A stretch of 64,000 bases of DNA. Origin: Doryteuthis pealeii. Taxonomy: Eukaryota > Mollusca > Cephalopoda > Myopsida > Loliginidae. The DNA lies in contig CM042151.1 in assembly GCA_023376005.1 (NCBI GenBank), positions 73,092,105-73,156,104 of the forward strand. The letters run 5' to 3'. Both the position numbers and the translations under genes were made by a program. Below, piece by piece: positions 22,780-33,775 of this stretch. The notes under the pieces are model-generated. The model ran no database searches and had not been told where the DNA came from. It was given only the letters and a program-made list of their open reading frames with translations. Position 1 is the stretch's first letter; each line of letters starts with the position of its first letter.

Positions 22780-24460
22780 ACTCACATGGAAAAAAGGGAT
22801 GACGTGTCAATAATAATAATTGTGCAATACTTATTTTTATTCCTGTTTTACTTCAAGATGTTGGAATCTGGCTGTTGGATCTGATGTTCCAGCTCTAAAA
22901 GTCGTCTTTTTTAGCTATCCATTAAGTGTCAAGAATGGCAGCAGTCAAGAATTGGAAGTTTCAGATATCTTGATAGTATGTGGATAATTTAAGGTTCGTT
23001 GATACTGGTATTTTAGCCCCATATAAAGCTTTGGTTCTTTGTTCTTCTGGGCTGGTGAACTGAAATGGAAGGCATTCAAAGAACGAGAAAGGAAAGAGAC
23101 AAAGGCAGAAGGTGGCTTTATGACTTGGCCTTTATTGAACGAGGTTATAGTGGTGTTGGGTCAGTAAAATGGTGACTCCTGTATATAGAGTGAGTGAGGG
23201 AGATGCTCTCTGTGATTGGATATACCAATCAGGTGATGAGCCCAGAAGTTTAGGCGCAATATCCAAAAGCCCGGCAGATAGATTCCACCAGTGGTTCCAC
23301 GAGGCAGCGATTTGAAGGGCTCCAAGAAATCACCCTAAGATACCAGATATCTTCTCCAACATGCCGGTAAGTCCCTTAAACTCAGCTTTATATACAGGAA
23401 TGACTTTATATTGTTATCTGTTGTTTCATGTGCTAGCCAATAAATTGTTTGAATTAAAGGAAGTATTAGCTTTATGACTTGGGCTTTATTGAGCGGGGTT
23501 ATAGTGGCCGGGCGAGGGGATAACCCCTAGTCAGGAAACGAGCTTCACTCAGTTTAATTTAGAATCACGAGGTATCCTTTTTGGGGAAGGGAGTCAGTTC
23601 TTTTTGTCGGACATTCGCAAAGGGGTTGCAAAGGGGGTTCTTACGGTCAAGGCACCATGGGAGTTTTTTCTTATTTATTTCATTTTTTATTTTTGTATAT
23701 TTTTAATCCCCGCAATAGTTCCTGGTCCATGTAAGAGCAGTAGGTTCTGAGAACCAGGAAATAAGTTTAATAATAGATTATTTCAAGCTATTTGGTTCTA
23801 GCTTATAAGAAGCTGAAGTAACTTGGACGAGTTAGTCTATTTGGAATAAATTTAAGATTTGTTCCTTAAGAAGAAGAAAAAAATCTCCCACGAAGATAAT
23901 CCTTCGAAAAGGAAAAGATTGTATCGGGCCCACAACACTAAGAGAAACAGCAGGATAATGTTCTGAGAAAACCTTTTCATTCGATAATTTGGCAGAGAGT
24001 TATGGTAATTACGTAGACAAGATAATGATAACGTCAACAGATAATGAAACACAACTTAAAGGCTTTATACAAATGAAATATACAATATGTAATGTATGAC
24101 ATACAAAATGTGTGTGGTTTACAAACGTGTTATAAATTGTACAATTGTATAATGTAGATGTAGGGGGTATGGGTTTGCAAAATAATGCTCTTGCGAAACG
24201 TATCTGTCTCTGGTAGGAAATGTCTATTGTAGTTGAAATGTTTGACTTCACGCGTCACTGACTGGCTTCATGAAGCACGTCGTTCTTCGGTGGCTGGTTG
24301 CAGCGATAAGAGGAAGGTTGATGGTATCAACCATCGAAATTTGGTGGCTAAACTAAGCCTAGTAATGTGTGTTTTGATTGGTCGCCGACAAAGGCCCTTA
24401 GCCAATCGCACAAGGTTTCTTATCAGGCGATGGCAAAAGAGCGCAGTTTCTTTATTAGGC
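22780..24460. other. No recognisable gene; one imperfect direct repeat
   Basis: TTTATGACTTGGCCTTTATT at 23114 and TTTATGACTTGGGCTTTATT at 23470, each followed by GARCGRGGTTATAGTGG. These are 356 bp apart and may be the edges of an LTR or a tandem duplication. Nothing else identifiable. Confidence 0.4.
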
Positions 24461-24462
24461 AA

Positions 24463-25030
24463 TGGTCAAAGGGAGGTAATTGTGTAAGGTAATATTATTT
24501 CCTTTAAGAGAGGAGAAATTCAAGAGATTATCATTCTATAGGCACGTGGGAGAGATTCATCAAAGAAACGCAAATTCTCACCTCCTCTTTTGACGATGGC
24601 TATTAACAGTAAGCAAGCACGCAACAAGTGACATTAGTTTCAACACCCTTTTCCTCTCTAATGAAGAACTGACGTATTTCGAGGCTTCCCCAAGGAAGCA
24701 TGTATTTTATAGGTCATTTTTTAAAAAGTTGTAGGCCTGAGAAAGGAATAAGTGATTTTTTTATTATTCTTTTATTTAAAAAAAATAATTTTTACTGTTC
24801 AGTTTTTGTTTGTATTTCTTTTGCCTGTATTTTATTTTATCTTATTGGTTACACAGAGACTTTCAAATTCTCTGGCAGAAGGACAGTCTTGCAAGAAAAT
24901 ATAATTTCCTGTAATTAATAAAAGTTTTGTTTTTAGGCTTACAGCATTGTATTTTGTTATTTCTCCGTGTAAACTTTTTCTTTTTACTTTCGTTGGACTC
25001 TGGCTACTCCGCCGGTAGTTAATTTTATTT
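24463..25030. repeat. LTR-like sequence (tentative)
   Basis: AAAGGGAGGTAATTGTG, a pyrimidine-rich middle and a T-rich end with TCTTGCAAGAAAAT. The end resembles 36.65-36.80 kb (GGAATAATCTTGCAAAGTTC). No flanking duplication or coding; low certainty. 25030-25480 holds nothing identifiable. Confidence 0.25.
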
Positions 25031-25493
25031 TAAGGTACTGACCTAAATGATAAAATTCCGACAATATGTTAGAATTTGTATTCTTATGAGGTGTAAACGT
25101 TTCTTGTTGATTTCATGATAAAACTCTTATTTTAAATTTGTTTTGTCTTTTGTTCTTTTTGTAATTTGTTTCTTATGTTTGTTTCTTTTTCAGTTTCATG
25201 GCTGAATTGTGTGAATGAAATAAAAGATTATTATAAAAAAAACATAATCTGCAGTCTGTCAGTTTTATCACGCACCTTCTACACAAGTAAATCGGTTGCA
25301 TCGGACACATAACCTAACTCTTTTATCCACTAAGTTAAGACAGTTCTAAGTGACAGTTAACTCTAGATTGCTGGTTCAATCCTAGTCAGAGGCAGCAGTA
25401 ACATAGAATAATAATTAACACAGATTAACACCTGTACCCCAGCTATGGTTAGTGGAATGAGAACAGGATACCCCCGTGGATTGAATAAAGGGT

Positions 25494-25690
25494 TAGGTTC
25501 AAAGTTCCGTGAAGGCTCCCGATTATGACGAGAAGGTTCCCGATTACGACAAGAAGGTTCCCAAGTTCGAGAAGGTTCCCGATTCCGACAAGAAATATCC
25601 GAAGAAGGTCGGAGGGCACATCGACCGAAACATTGTACAAATAACAAAAATAAAAATAAAAGATTGTTATAAGAACATAACTGGGTAACT
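25494..25690 (+). repeat. Penelope-like element tail with hammerhead-like motif
   Basis: A short internal minisatellite (GTTCCCGATTACGACAAGAA and variants) is followed by CCGAAGA (25599), GGTCG, a 10-nt loop, CGACC and GAAAC (25627). After that comes ATTGTACAAATAACA. The same tail occurs at 37.7 kb (minus) and next to Penelope-like RT sequence at 38.5 kb. Confidence 0.6.
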
Positions 25691-26206
25691 TCAATAGTCT
25701 GTGCAAATTATTTGTATCAGATATGAATACTTGATATCACATAATCATATAAAAAAACAACAGGTGGCCCTATTGGGGATGGATCTTACCTTTCTGCAGT
25801 TGGTGTATTCTAAAACCCTACCGACAGGGCTACTTGATCTCGGTGATAAAAGAAATCGACAAACATTTTGTTATCTTTATTATTTTTATTTATTCAATTC
25901 CTTTGAAATTACAAAATCTCTGTGTTTTACATACATTGAAAGAATTACATTAAAATATTTATTAATTCTGAGGATCTGAAAAGTCCAAAATGCATAGGAA
26001 TATTGGGAAGACACCTCTTGAAATCAATCAGTAGTTAATTGACACAGATGGAATTTGTTAGTAGATCTACACTTAGATATCAATTCACTCTTTTTGTTCA
26101 GTAATTATTTATTCCTGAATACATAATTTTTCTTCTATAGATAATCTGCAATTACTATAATTTCCACTATACACATTTTATTATGAGGGATTTTCGTGTT
26201 TTGCAT

Positions 26207-26212
26207 TTTATT
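26207..26212 (-). terminator. Candidate polyadenylation signal of the ZP-like gene
   Basis: AATAAA on the minus strand about 130 nt past the TAA of the last exon. The sequence is so AT-rich that such hexamers are frequent by chance; the distance and orientation are right. Confidence 0.35.
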
Positions 26213-26338
26213 TGTTATTTTGAAAATCTAATAATATTAGCATATTTTTTGTTGCTTTTGCTGTTATACATTCTACTTTTCCAATTCAATTAAGTAGCGC
26301 CGAAGTATATCTTTTCAATTTGATCATGATGGCGAATT

Positions 26339-26403
26339 TTATGAAAATTGACGTTGTAGTAAGACAGCTCCCAGGGCGAGGAAAACATATACATGACTGC
26401 TTG
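26339..26403 (-). CDS. ZP-like gene last exon, hydrophobic C-terminal anchor and stop
   Basis: This 65-nt coding end has acceptor TTATTTCAG. It starts with two bases (CA), completing Ala from exon 7's G, and reads SSHVYVFLALGAVLLQRQFS before TAA. A 12-residue hydrophobic block just before the C-terminus, after AAAKASS, resembles a GPI-anchor signal more than a full transmembrane helix. The acceptor's upstream tract is an (ATT)n microsatellite on the coding strand, which is unusual. An AATAAA lies about 130 nt downstream. Confidence 0.7.
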
Positions 26404-26407
26404 CTGA

Positions 26408-26408
<1 letters not shown>

Positions 26409-26446
<38 letters not shown>
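26409..26446. repeat. (AAT)n tract
   Basis: About twelve AAT units. It serves on the minus strand as the pyrimidine-rich tract before the last ZP-gene exon and on the plus strand abuts the LINE fragment. Confidence 0.85.
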
Positions 26447-26448
26447 TG

Positions 26449-27190
26449 CGCAAAATAATGCCATAAGGACAAACTATATAAAAGCGAAAATTGATAAGAC
26501 CAACAAAATAGTAAATGTAGACTTTGTGGTAATAGAGATAAGACTGTAAACCATATACTCTGCGAATGTAGCAAACTAGCACAACGAGAATACAAAACTA
26601 GACACGACTGGGTTGGGAAGGTAATCCACTGGGAATTATGCAAAAAATAAATTTTAACCACACAACAAAATGGTATATGCATAAACCAGAATCTGTTCTT
26701 GAGAACGAAACGCATAAAATTCTCTGGGACTTTGAAATAAAAACGGATCACCTTATCCCAGCAAGAAGACCAGACCTAGTGTTGATAAACAAAAAAGAAA
26801 GAACTTGTCAACTGGTGGATTTTGCAGTGCCAGCAGATCATAGGGTGAAGCTAAAGGAAAATGAAAAAATGGACAAATATCTGGACCTTGTCAGAGAACT
26901 GAAAAAGTTATGGAACATGAAAGTGAAAGTGAAAGTGATACCAATTGTGGTTTGTGCACTTGGAACAGTCCCAAAAGGATTAGAAAAGGGTTTGGAAAGT
27001 TTGGATATCAAAGGAAGGATTGAAACCATTCAGAACACTGCACTGCTGCAATCTGCCAGAATACCCAGAAGAGTCCTGGAGACCTGACGAGACTTGCTGT
27101 CACTCAGACTCCAGTGAAAGACCATCAGCTAATGCTGATGTGAAAACTCAAAAGGAGTTAATAATAATAATGATAATAATAATTAAGGGA
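26449..27190 (+). pseudogene. R2-group-type LINE, C-terminal endonuclease region
   Basis: Codons in two or more frames read NNAIRTNYIKAKIDKT, then a zinc-knuckle-like C-x2-C-x8-H-x4-C (CRLCGNRDKTVNHILCEC). The main 149-codon ORF follows from 26638 with RRPDLVLINKKERTCQLVDF. The PD-x11-14-D spacing is that of the restriction-enzyme-like endonuclease of R2/NeSL-type LINEs. Frameshifts lie near 26515 and at an A run near 26640. The 3' end has a small hairpin (CATCAGCTAATGCTGATG) and (AAT)n tail. The RT domain is missing. Confidence 0.75.
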
Positions 27191-27217
27191 ATAATAATAA
27201 ATGTAATGTCAAGGGAA

Positions 27218-27655
27218 TAAACACATGGATTGTCTCTCTCGTAAGATACTCAGGACCATTCCTAAATGGAGAAGAGATGAGTTCCGGCAGATGGACCAAA
27301 GGACAATGAAACTCATGACCATGCACAAAGCATTACACCCAAGAGACGACATAGAAAGACTATATGTGTCAAGAAAAAAGGGGGAATGAGTCTTGCTAAT
27401 ATTGAAGATAGTGTAGATATGACAATCTGAACACTTGATGAATATATTAATAAAAGTAAGGAACGATTAATTGCAGCAAGCACGAATACATCAAAAACTA
27501 AAAAAAAAAAAAAAAATTGAAAAAAAAAAAAAAAATCAGAATTGTGAAGAAAAATAACTACATGAGTACTTCAAGCGTCAAACTCAAGAGATATCACATC
27601 AGAAAACAAGGAACTAGCAAAGAAAAAGAAAACTCAAGAGAGAAGAAATCAAATA
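27218..27655 (+). pseudogene. R2-group-type LINE, region between RT and endonuclease
   Basis: Plus-strand codons read RQMDQRTMKLMTMHKALHPR, then DDIERLYVSRKKGGMSLANI and, after two poly-A interruptions, YFKRQTQEISHQKT. This region normally lies upstream of the zinc knuckle, so it is a second, separate fragment placed behind the endonuclease part. Stops and A-runs make it non-functional. Confidence 0.65.
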
Positions 27656-27737
27656 AAAAGTAACACCTTTATATCAACTTTTGAGCATTGACAATGATTT
27701 TAACTATGAAAAAAAAAAGGGACACCTTCATACTAAC

Positions 27738-27852
27738 CTTTGGCCGCGGCATTATTCTGTGGTAGAAAAACAGTCAGTGCAGCTGCAATCTCACTGTTTT
27801 TCATAGATGAAGTTTCTATTTCATAATGAATTTTTTTAGGAGTGGTTGTGAC
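27738..27852 (-). CDS. ZP-like gene exon 7, post-ZP linker
   Basis: This 115-nt exon has acceptor TTTTTTCTTGAAG and donor GTTAGTAT. It starts in phase 0 and ends with one base (G). It encodes VTTTPKKIHYEIETSSMKNS, then EIAAALTVFLPQNNAAAK: a Thr/Ser/Ala-rich spacer between the ZP-C module and the membrane anchor, without cysteines. Confidence 0.75.
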
Positions 27853-27940
27853 CTTCAAGAAAAAATCATAAACACAAAGTTCAAATAATAAGAATTTAAA
27901 TGGAAATAAATACATGCAAGGATATAGAAATATAAAGTAT

Positions 27941-28100
27941 AATACTAATACTAATATTCATGATTTATAAACAATTATATGGTTTCAAATATTCCTATCT
28001 AATACTAATAATTCATAAACAGTTATATGGTTTCAAATACTCCTATTAATACTAATTATTCATACACACAAATGATTTCAAGTATTCCTATCTAATGCAT
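27941..28100. repeat. Tandem repeat, about 55-bp unit, three copies
   Basis: Units contain TATATGGTTTCAAATATTCC, TATCTAATACTAATAATTCA and related variants. It matches the arrays at 22535 and 50105 (inverted). Confidence 0.65.
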
Positions 28101-28290
28101 ATATAAATATAAAGCACAATAAAAATTATAGAAAACCGTGCAACATGAAAAACGTAAAACGCGAAAATGTTTTGTACAGACATAATTACATCGACTGAAA
28201 AAAAAGAGTGGGGGATAATTTTGGAAAAAAAATTCAGTTGTAAAGTGCCCATTTAAATTCGGAACTTCACTTGTCTAAATATTATTTGTA

Positions 28291-29175
28291 CTAGTACGAA
28301 TATGTGCCCTCCGCCGGGCATAAGTACATGAATTTTAGTGTAATGAAGTATATTAAATTAGAAAGAGTAACAAAATTAAATAAGAACGCACATAAAAAGA
28401 TTAATCTTATTTTAATTATATTTTAATTGGTTTCTATATAAAATCACTCATAGGATTGATTTTAAAACGTTGGAGAATATTAGAGAGCAATAACGCCAAG
28501 TAATTATTTATTGAACCCACTTTTGTTAAAACTGTTTAGATAGAGGACGTCCGTTTAGGGGAACACCGGTGGCAAAACACCGGCAACTCGGGCGATCCTA
28601 TAAATAGCGAACCCCTCATGCGTCTGGTCTCTTTCTGGCCAACAATATAAAAACCAGTATGCAAATTAACCACACCATATATTATGTAAACCTTTACAGG
28701 ATTTTAAACGTATTAATTATTAATAATGTCAAGATTTTTATAAGTTCATATTTCTATTAATAAATATATTTGATGTGACATCAGCAGGAGCTCAGACTTC
28801 GCCCACTTCCGCCCAAGGTTTGTTCCCGCTTGTTTTAACTTGTAAAAAATTAATCAGTTCGTAATAAATCATTGTTGAATCCACCTCGTGTGTGTCCATC
28901 TCCTCACCTTATTTTGTACCTATTGTAAATTCTGTTATTTCACGCATTATTTCCATTATGCAACACTTTGAATATTCAACCTCAACAAATAACATGGGCT
29001 GTTTTGAGGCAAATCTACATCTAATTTTCATAGAGACATCGTCGATAAATAAGATTTATACTATTCTATGTATTAATGATTTTGACTATAAATCAAACAC
29101 TCGTTGATAAACTTACGTAATTTCTGAAAGTGTTGTGACGTAATCAGTGACGTAGTTTCGGTTACAGTCAAGTGA
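28291..29175 (-). mobile_element. Helitron-like element, copy 3, with nested insertions
   Basis: Minus-strand 3' end: TGCCCGGCGGAGGGCA hairpin, ten nucleotides, CTAG, then T. Its interior matches copy 2, e.g. GTATGCAAATTAACCACACC and CTATGTATTAATGATTTTGA. It is interrupted by about 110 bp near 28533-28646 (contains CCTATAAATAGCG) and by a solo copia LTR at 28727-28987. The 5' limit is approximate. Confidence 0.65.
28727..28987 (+). repeat. Solo LTR of the copia family, 5-bp target duplication
   Basis: It starts TGTCAAG and ends CTCAACA, with AATAA directly on both sides (28722-28726 and 28988-28992). The middle (GATGTGACATCAGCAGGAGC, TTCGTAATAAATC) matches the LTRs at 32802 and 35861, with more divergence. 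Solo LTRs arise by recombination between the two LTRs of an element. Confidence 0.85.
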
Positions 29176-29244
29176 GTGGCAGTTGATCGTACCAAAAAAG
29201 TATTACCGATCGATGTATCCTAGTTTATTTTGATCGATCTATAT

Positions 29245-30993
29245 TAGGGACTGGCAAATTGAGCCTAAAATGCGTTTTTGACAAAATGACTTTAGCCCCC
29301 CCCCCCGCTACAGAAAATAATTTACCAAAAATCAGGGAATTATCTGATTTTAATGAAATTTTCAGTGTTTATTCATCAAAGAATGAACTTTATAATGCAT
29401 TATTTATTTTATTTTAAAACTTTTTAATTTTTTTCAGGTCACTTAATTTTGACCCCCCTTATGCTGGGGGCGTAAAATTGTTTCGAGTTGGTCATATGTT
29501 ATACTAATTACTATAAATAAAGAGATAAAAGACCGAAGTTATGAATAGAAACAAAAAAATTTTTTTACGGTTGCTCTTCTATGAGAAAATAAGTACCGAT
29601 TATCGAAAAATAAAATGTAAAAAAAAAAATAAAAAAATAATTTTTTAGGAGATGTCTTTTTTACTCATTTCCATAATTATTTAATTGGTTATTATCTTAT
29701 TGATAAAAAAAATTATACATCGATATTTTTTCTGCTTAAAAGGGGGGCGGGCTAAATTTTTAATAGAGTGTTTCTTCAAAACTTTAGGAGTATAAAATAA
29801 GGTTTGCATTAAATAGATATTTATTTCTAGAAACTAAAAATATAACATTTTAAACCTAATATCAAGATTCGCACATTTTAAAACAATTAAATTGATTTTC
29901 AATATAAATCACATAATGTTCGAAGATTAAATCTATGGTAGCAGAGAATACATAAATGTGAATTACCTCCCTTAGGTAAGAAAAGAGTTAATCTTTCTGT
30001 CTGTAAGTTTACCGAAAGAATTCAATATCTAATAAAGGTAAGTTCATTTCATTATTACTATTTTTAATTCAATTATTCATTTTTAATTAAAAATATTCAA
30101 ATTCAAATTGATGTTTTCTGACTTTTTATCTTTAAATTAACAATTCTTTTTTTTTTTACTAAAATAAAAAAAAATTCAAAACACCTGTCATTTTCTGGGC
30201 GGACATGACTATCTCGACCCCCCCCCTAAAATTTTTGTTTTTAATTTTTTTTTCTTGCAATAGATTATTATCGATTGCACACCAATCTATCAGATTGTAA
30301 AAAAAAAAATTCTAAAAAGTTCTTTATTTTTCGAGTTTTCAGGGGTGCTCAGTTCCCCGTATAAGTTTACATATCGGAACCGCTAAAAAAAAATTTTTTT
30401 CTTCAATGGATTATTATCGTTTACACACCAATCTATCAGATTAAAAAAAAAATTCTTAAAAGTTCTTTAATTTTTAAGTTTTTAGGTGTGCTCATTTTCC
30501 CGTACGGGGAAATTTTTTTTAGCGGTTCTAGAATACCATACACGAAAGGGAAATGAATATGCAAATTTTATTTTCAAACGAAACTAATATATTTTTTATT
30601 TTTTTACATGCAAAAAACGGATTTTACTTGGTTAAAAGTTAAAACGAGTGAGTAAAATTTCAGTAATATTTAATAAATATGTATTTAAAGTAACGCTTTA
30701 CTTATTTCTAAAAAGAAATGTTTATAAGTATTTTTTAAATATTTTAAAACCATTATTGAACACGATAGATCAAAATAAATTCAACGTAACTTTTTGTTAA
30801 AATTCGGACGATTTTTAATGTATAAAATGTATTAAAAATAAATTGCATATTGTAATAATATTTTTCTTTTTTAATGATGGTCAGTATGTTACTACTTATC
30901 GATTTAGATAAAGTTTGACCTTAAATAATAGATTTAATTCTTTTTTAATTCGCTTTTAAAACTCCTAGCAGACGAAATTATTGCTAATGCCTA
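29245..30993 (+). mobile_element. hAT-like non-autonomous element, copy B, 8-bp target duplication
   Basis: It starts TAGGGACTGGCAAATTGAGC and ends TTGCTAATGCCTA. ATCTATAT flanks it at 29237-29244 and 30994-31001. An 8-bp duplication and TAG/CAG-GG-type ends are typical of hAT transposons. No transposase. Internally it contains TTACCAAAAATCAGGGAATT and two adjacent inverted copies of a block with CAATCTATCAGATTGTAAAA. It lies in intron 6 of the ZP gene. Confidence 0.85.
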
Positions 30994-31112
30994 ATCTATA
31001 TATCCTAGTCTATGTTGATATATCTATCCTAGTCTATGTGGATCTATCATTCTATCCATCTATCTATCGATCGATCGATCTACCTATCCTAGTCTATGTT
31101 GATATATTAATC

Positions 31113-31902
31113 TAGGGACTGGCAAAATGAGCCTAAAATGCGTTTTTGACCAAATGACTTTAGCCCCCCAGAAAATAATTTACCAAAAATCAGGGAATTA
31201 TCTGATTTTAAAATCGAAAAATAAAATGTAAAAAATAATAAATAATTAATTTTTTGGAGATTTCTTTTTTACTCATTTCGATAATTATTTAATTGGCTAT
31301 TATTCTATAAAAGAAAAAAATTATACATCGATGTTTTTTCTGAAGGGGTACATTTTAAATCGAGTTTTTCTTCAAAACATTACTTTCAACAAAAATAAGG
31401 TTTGCATTAAGTAGATATTAATTTTTACAATCTAAAAATATAACATTTTAAACTTAACATCAGCATTTTCATATTTTAAATGAATTTTATATAATAATTT
31501 TTCATAGCAAAAATACTAAATTAAAGTTTTGAAATAAAATAACTGATGCATTATAAAATTCATTAATTGTTAAATCAATACTGAAAATTTCATTAAAATC
31601 GGATAATTACCTGATTTTTGGTAAATTTTTTTGCAAACGCGAATGTTACAGTAAAATTGTAAACAAGCACTTAAAAACATCGAAAACGAGGCTAAATGGC
31701 TGATATCATCGAAATTGACCAAAACAAATACTTTTAAATCTATTAAAATAAACTGCATATGTAATGATATTTTTCTTTTTTTAATTATGGTTATTATGTT
31801 ACTACTTATCGATTTAGACAAAGTTTGACCTTAAATAATAGATTTAATTATTTCTAATTCGCTTTTAAAATTCCTAGCAGATGAGAAATTTGCCTATCTC
31901 TA
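31113..31902 (+). mobile_element. hAT-like non-autonomous element, copy C, internally deleted, 8-bp target duplication
   Basis: Starts TAGGGACTGGCAAAATGAGC and ends TTTGCCTATCTCTA; TATTAATC lies directly on both sides (31105-31112 and 31903-31910). It is 790 bp, against 1749 bp for copy B. The interior keeps the left module and an inverted module near 31580 (TTTCATTAAAATCGGATAAT). It lies in (TATC)n-rich DNA only 120 bp from copy B. Confidence 0.85.
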
Positions 31903-32057
31903 TATTAATCTATATATCTATCTACCTTTTTTTTTTATATATCCTAGTCTATATTGATCTATCTATCTATCTATCTACCTATCTATTATTTGACAAATAT
32001 TTTAATGATGGAAAAGAGGGCATTGGGTTTGATTAGAAGAGCATTTAATATAATTAC

Positions 32058-32202
32058 CGAGCATTTCTGATCTGTTGGGCAAATTTGAACATTGCAAGTA
32101 AATTTGAGATCCCCACTGTTCGAGAACACAAATCGAAATGCTTCAAATTCTATGGTAGGTTTCAGGCCTTCGAGTACATGTTTTTTAACAATATTATTTT
32201 TT
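32058..32202 (-). CDS. ZP-like gene exon 6, three-cysteine ZP-C core
   Basis: This 145-nt exon has acceptor TTCTTTTTCAG and donor GTAATTAT. It starts with one base and ends on a full codon (Ser). It encodes KNNIVKKHVLEGLKPTIEFE, then AFRFVFSNSGDLKFTCNVQI and CPTDQKCS, with Cys 221, 226 and 232. F-x-A-F-x-F, then F-x-C-x-V-x-(I/L)-C, is the most recognisable ZP-C motif in the gene and is the main reason for the family call. Confidence 0.85.
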
Positions 32203-32539
32203 CTGAAAAAGAATAAAAGATATATATAGTACAATAGTGACAGATGTTTTTTCCGAATTTTCTTAGAAAGCTTACATTAAGCGTCTAAATTATAGCCAAT
32301 ACATAAAAACATTGTTAAAATGTTGTTTTAAATTTTGGGTGTAAATTGGTTAGAATCTATGGAAGACTCTAAAATAAAACTTGTTCGTCTATCTCATCAG
32401 GTCAGCGGCACATACATCATTTTAATACGTTTGATGATTCTTACATGAAAATAAAATCTTTTGTAATAATCTTTTTAAATATATAAAAATCTTGGAAAAT
32501 ATTTTGCGTAAAATTGCGCTTTTAAAAACTTTATGACAC

Positions 32540-32571
32540 AACGCATGGGTGCACTATGCAGTTGGATGCAC

Positions 32572-32614
<43 letters not shown>

Positions 32615-32760
32615 TTTGTGTGTGTATGTGTATAAATATATATATATAGAATATTAGTTATATAAATAAGTAGTATGAGAGTAAGACAAGCCACATATAG
32701 GTATATATATATATGTGTGAGTGTAGATTTGGAGATATTGGATCGTATGTGTGTGCGTGT
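32540..32760 (+). repeat. Microsatellite-linked dispersed repeat (family D)
   Basis: A (TG)n run preceded by ATGCAGTTGGATGCACGCAA and followed by TATATAAATAAGTAGTATGA and AAGACAAGCCACATATAGGT. The same arrangement occurs at 40870-41080 and inverted near 2095-2310. Confidence 0.6.
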
Positions 32761-32801
32761 ATTTTGAAAATTTTAGGGATAGAAATGGTTTGAGTTGCGG
32801 C

Positions 32802-33104
32802 TGTTAAGTTTTTTATAAGCTTATATTTCTATTATCAATAAATATATTTGATGTGACATCAGCAGGAGCTCAGACTTCCGCCCAAAGGTTTGTTCCCGCC
32901 TTTTTAACCCTTGTAAGAAATTGAATCAGTTCGTAATAAATCCTTGTTGAATTCACCTCGTGGTGTTAACCTCTGCTGACTTATCTTTATCCGTACCTTG
33001 TGTGACCAGCTCCTCACTTTATACTTTTACCTATTGTAAATCCTATTATTATTTCACGCATTATTTTCACTCTGCACTCCTCTGCTACTTACCAAACCTC
33101 AACA
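32802..33104 (+). repeat. copia 5' LTR
   Basis: TGTTAAG...CTCAACA, 303 bp, containing TTTGATGTGACATCAGCAGG and TTCGTAATAAATCC, whose AATAAA could serve for polyadenylation. Confidence 0.93.
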
Positions 33105-33120
33105 GGTTATGCTCCCAGTA
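33105..33120 (+). promoter_or_regulatory. Primer-binding site, initiator tRNA-Met half type
   Basis: GGTTATGCTCCCAGTA immediately follows the LTR. Copia of Drosophila uses the anticodon region of initiator tRNA-Met (GGTTATGGGCCCAG-type), which this matches apart from two bases. That placement supports the element boundaries. Confidence 0.75.
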
Positions 33121-33775
33121 ATTATAATAATAGAATTTATTTTAATGGAGACCCTGAACAATTTCAGTTATGGGAAGTTAAATTTGTTTCCTACCTACGA
33201 CTCCAGAAACTGGCATATATTATAGAATCCGAGACTGACGATATTCAACCAGAAAAAAATGCTGAAGTTTTTGCTCTGATGACAGAAGCCTTACTCTAAT
33301 TATGAGGGACGCCAGAAATAATGGAAGGTTGGCAATGCAAATATTGAGAGAACATTATGTTGGAAGCAGTAAACCCAGGATAATTTCTCTATACACGGAA
33401 TTGACATCACTAAAAATGTCAGAACATGAAAGTGTTACAGACTATCTTTTACGAGGAGAAAATGCTGCTTCCTCGTTAAACTCGGTTGGTGAAAACATAT
33501 CTGAAAGCTTATTAATAGCTATGATACTAAAGGGCCTCCCGAGTGATTTTAAACCCTTTTCGATTGTGATAACACAGAAGAATGACGAATTAAAATTCAA
33601 CGAATTTAAATCAGCTCTAAGAAGTTTTGAAGAGACCGAAAAATGCCGAACAAATGGACCACGAGAAGACTATTCTATGAAAATAAATGTTCAACAAAAT
33701 TATAAAACCATAAGATGTTTCAATTGCCCAAAATTTGGACACCGGAATTTCGAATGCAAAGCCCGCCAAAATTAA
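33121..33775 (+). pseudogene. copia gag, frameshifted
   Basis: The first frame reads IYFNGDPEQFQLWEVKFVSY and stops at 33297-33299. The second frame continues from about 33300 with MRDARNNGRLAMQILREHYV and then 130 further residues. It ends in a CCHC zinc knuckle, CFNCPKFGHRNFEC (C-x2-C-x4-H-x4-C), near 33717. A frameshift and a small deletion separate the two halves. Gag would form the cytoplasmic particle that packages element RNA. Confidence 0.85.

Noticed and set aside
26286..26751. 98- and 153-codon minus-strand ORFs
   Set aside because: They run through an (ATT)n tract and antisense LINE sequence; only the 65-nt end in another frame is the ZP last exon.
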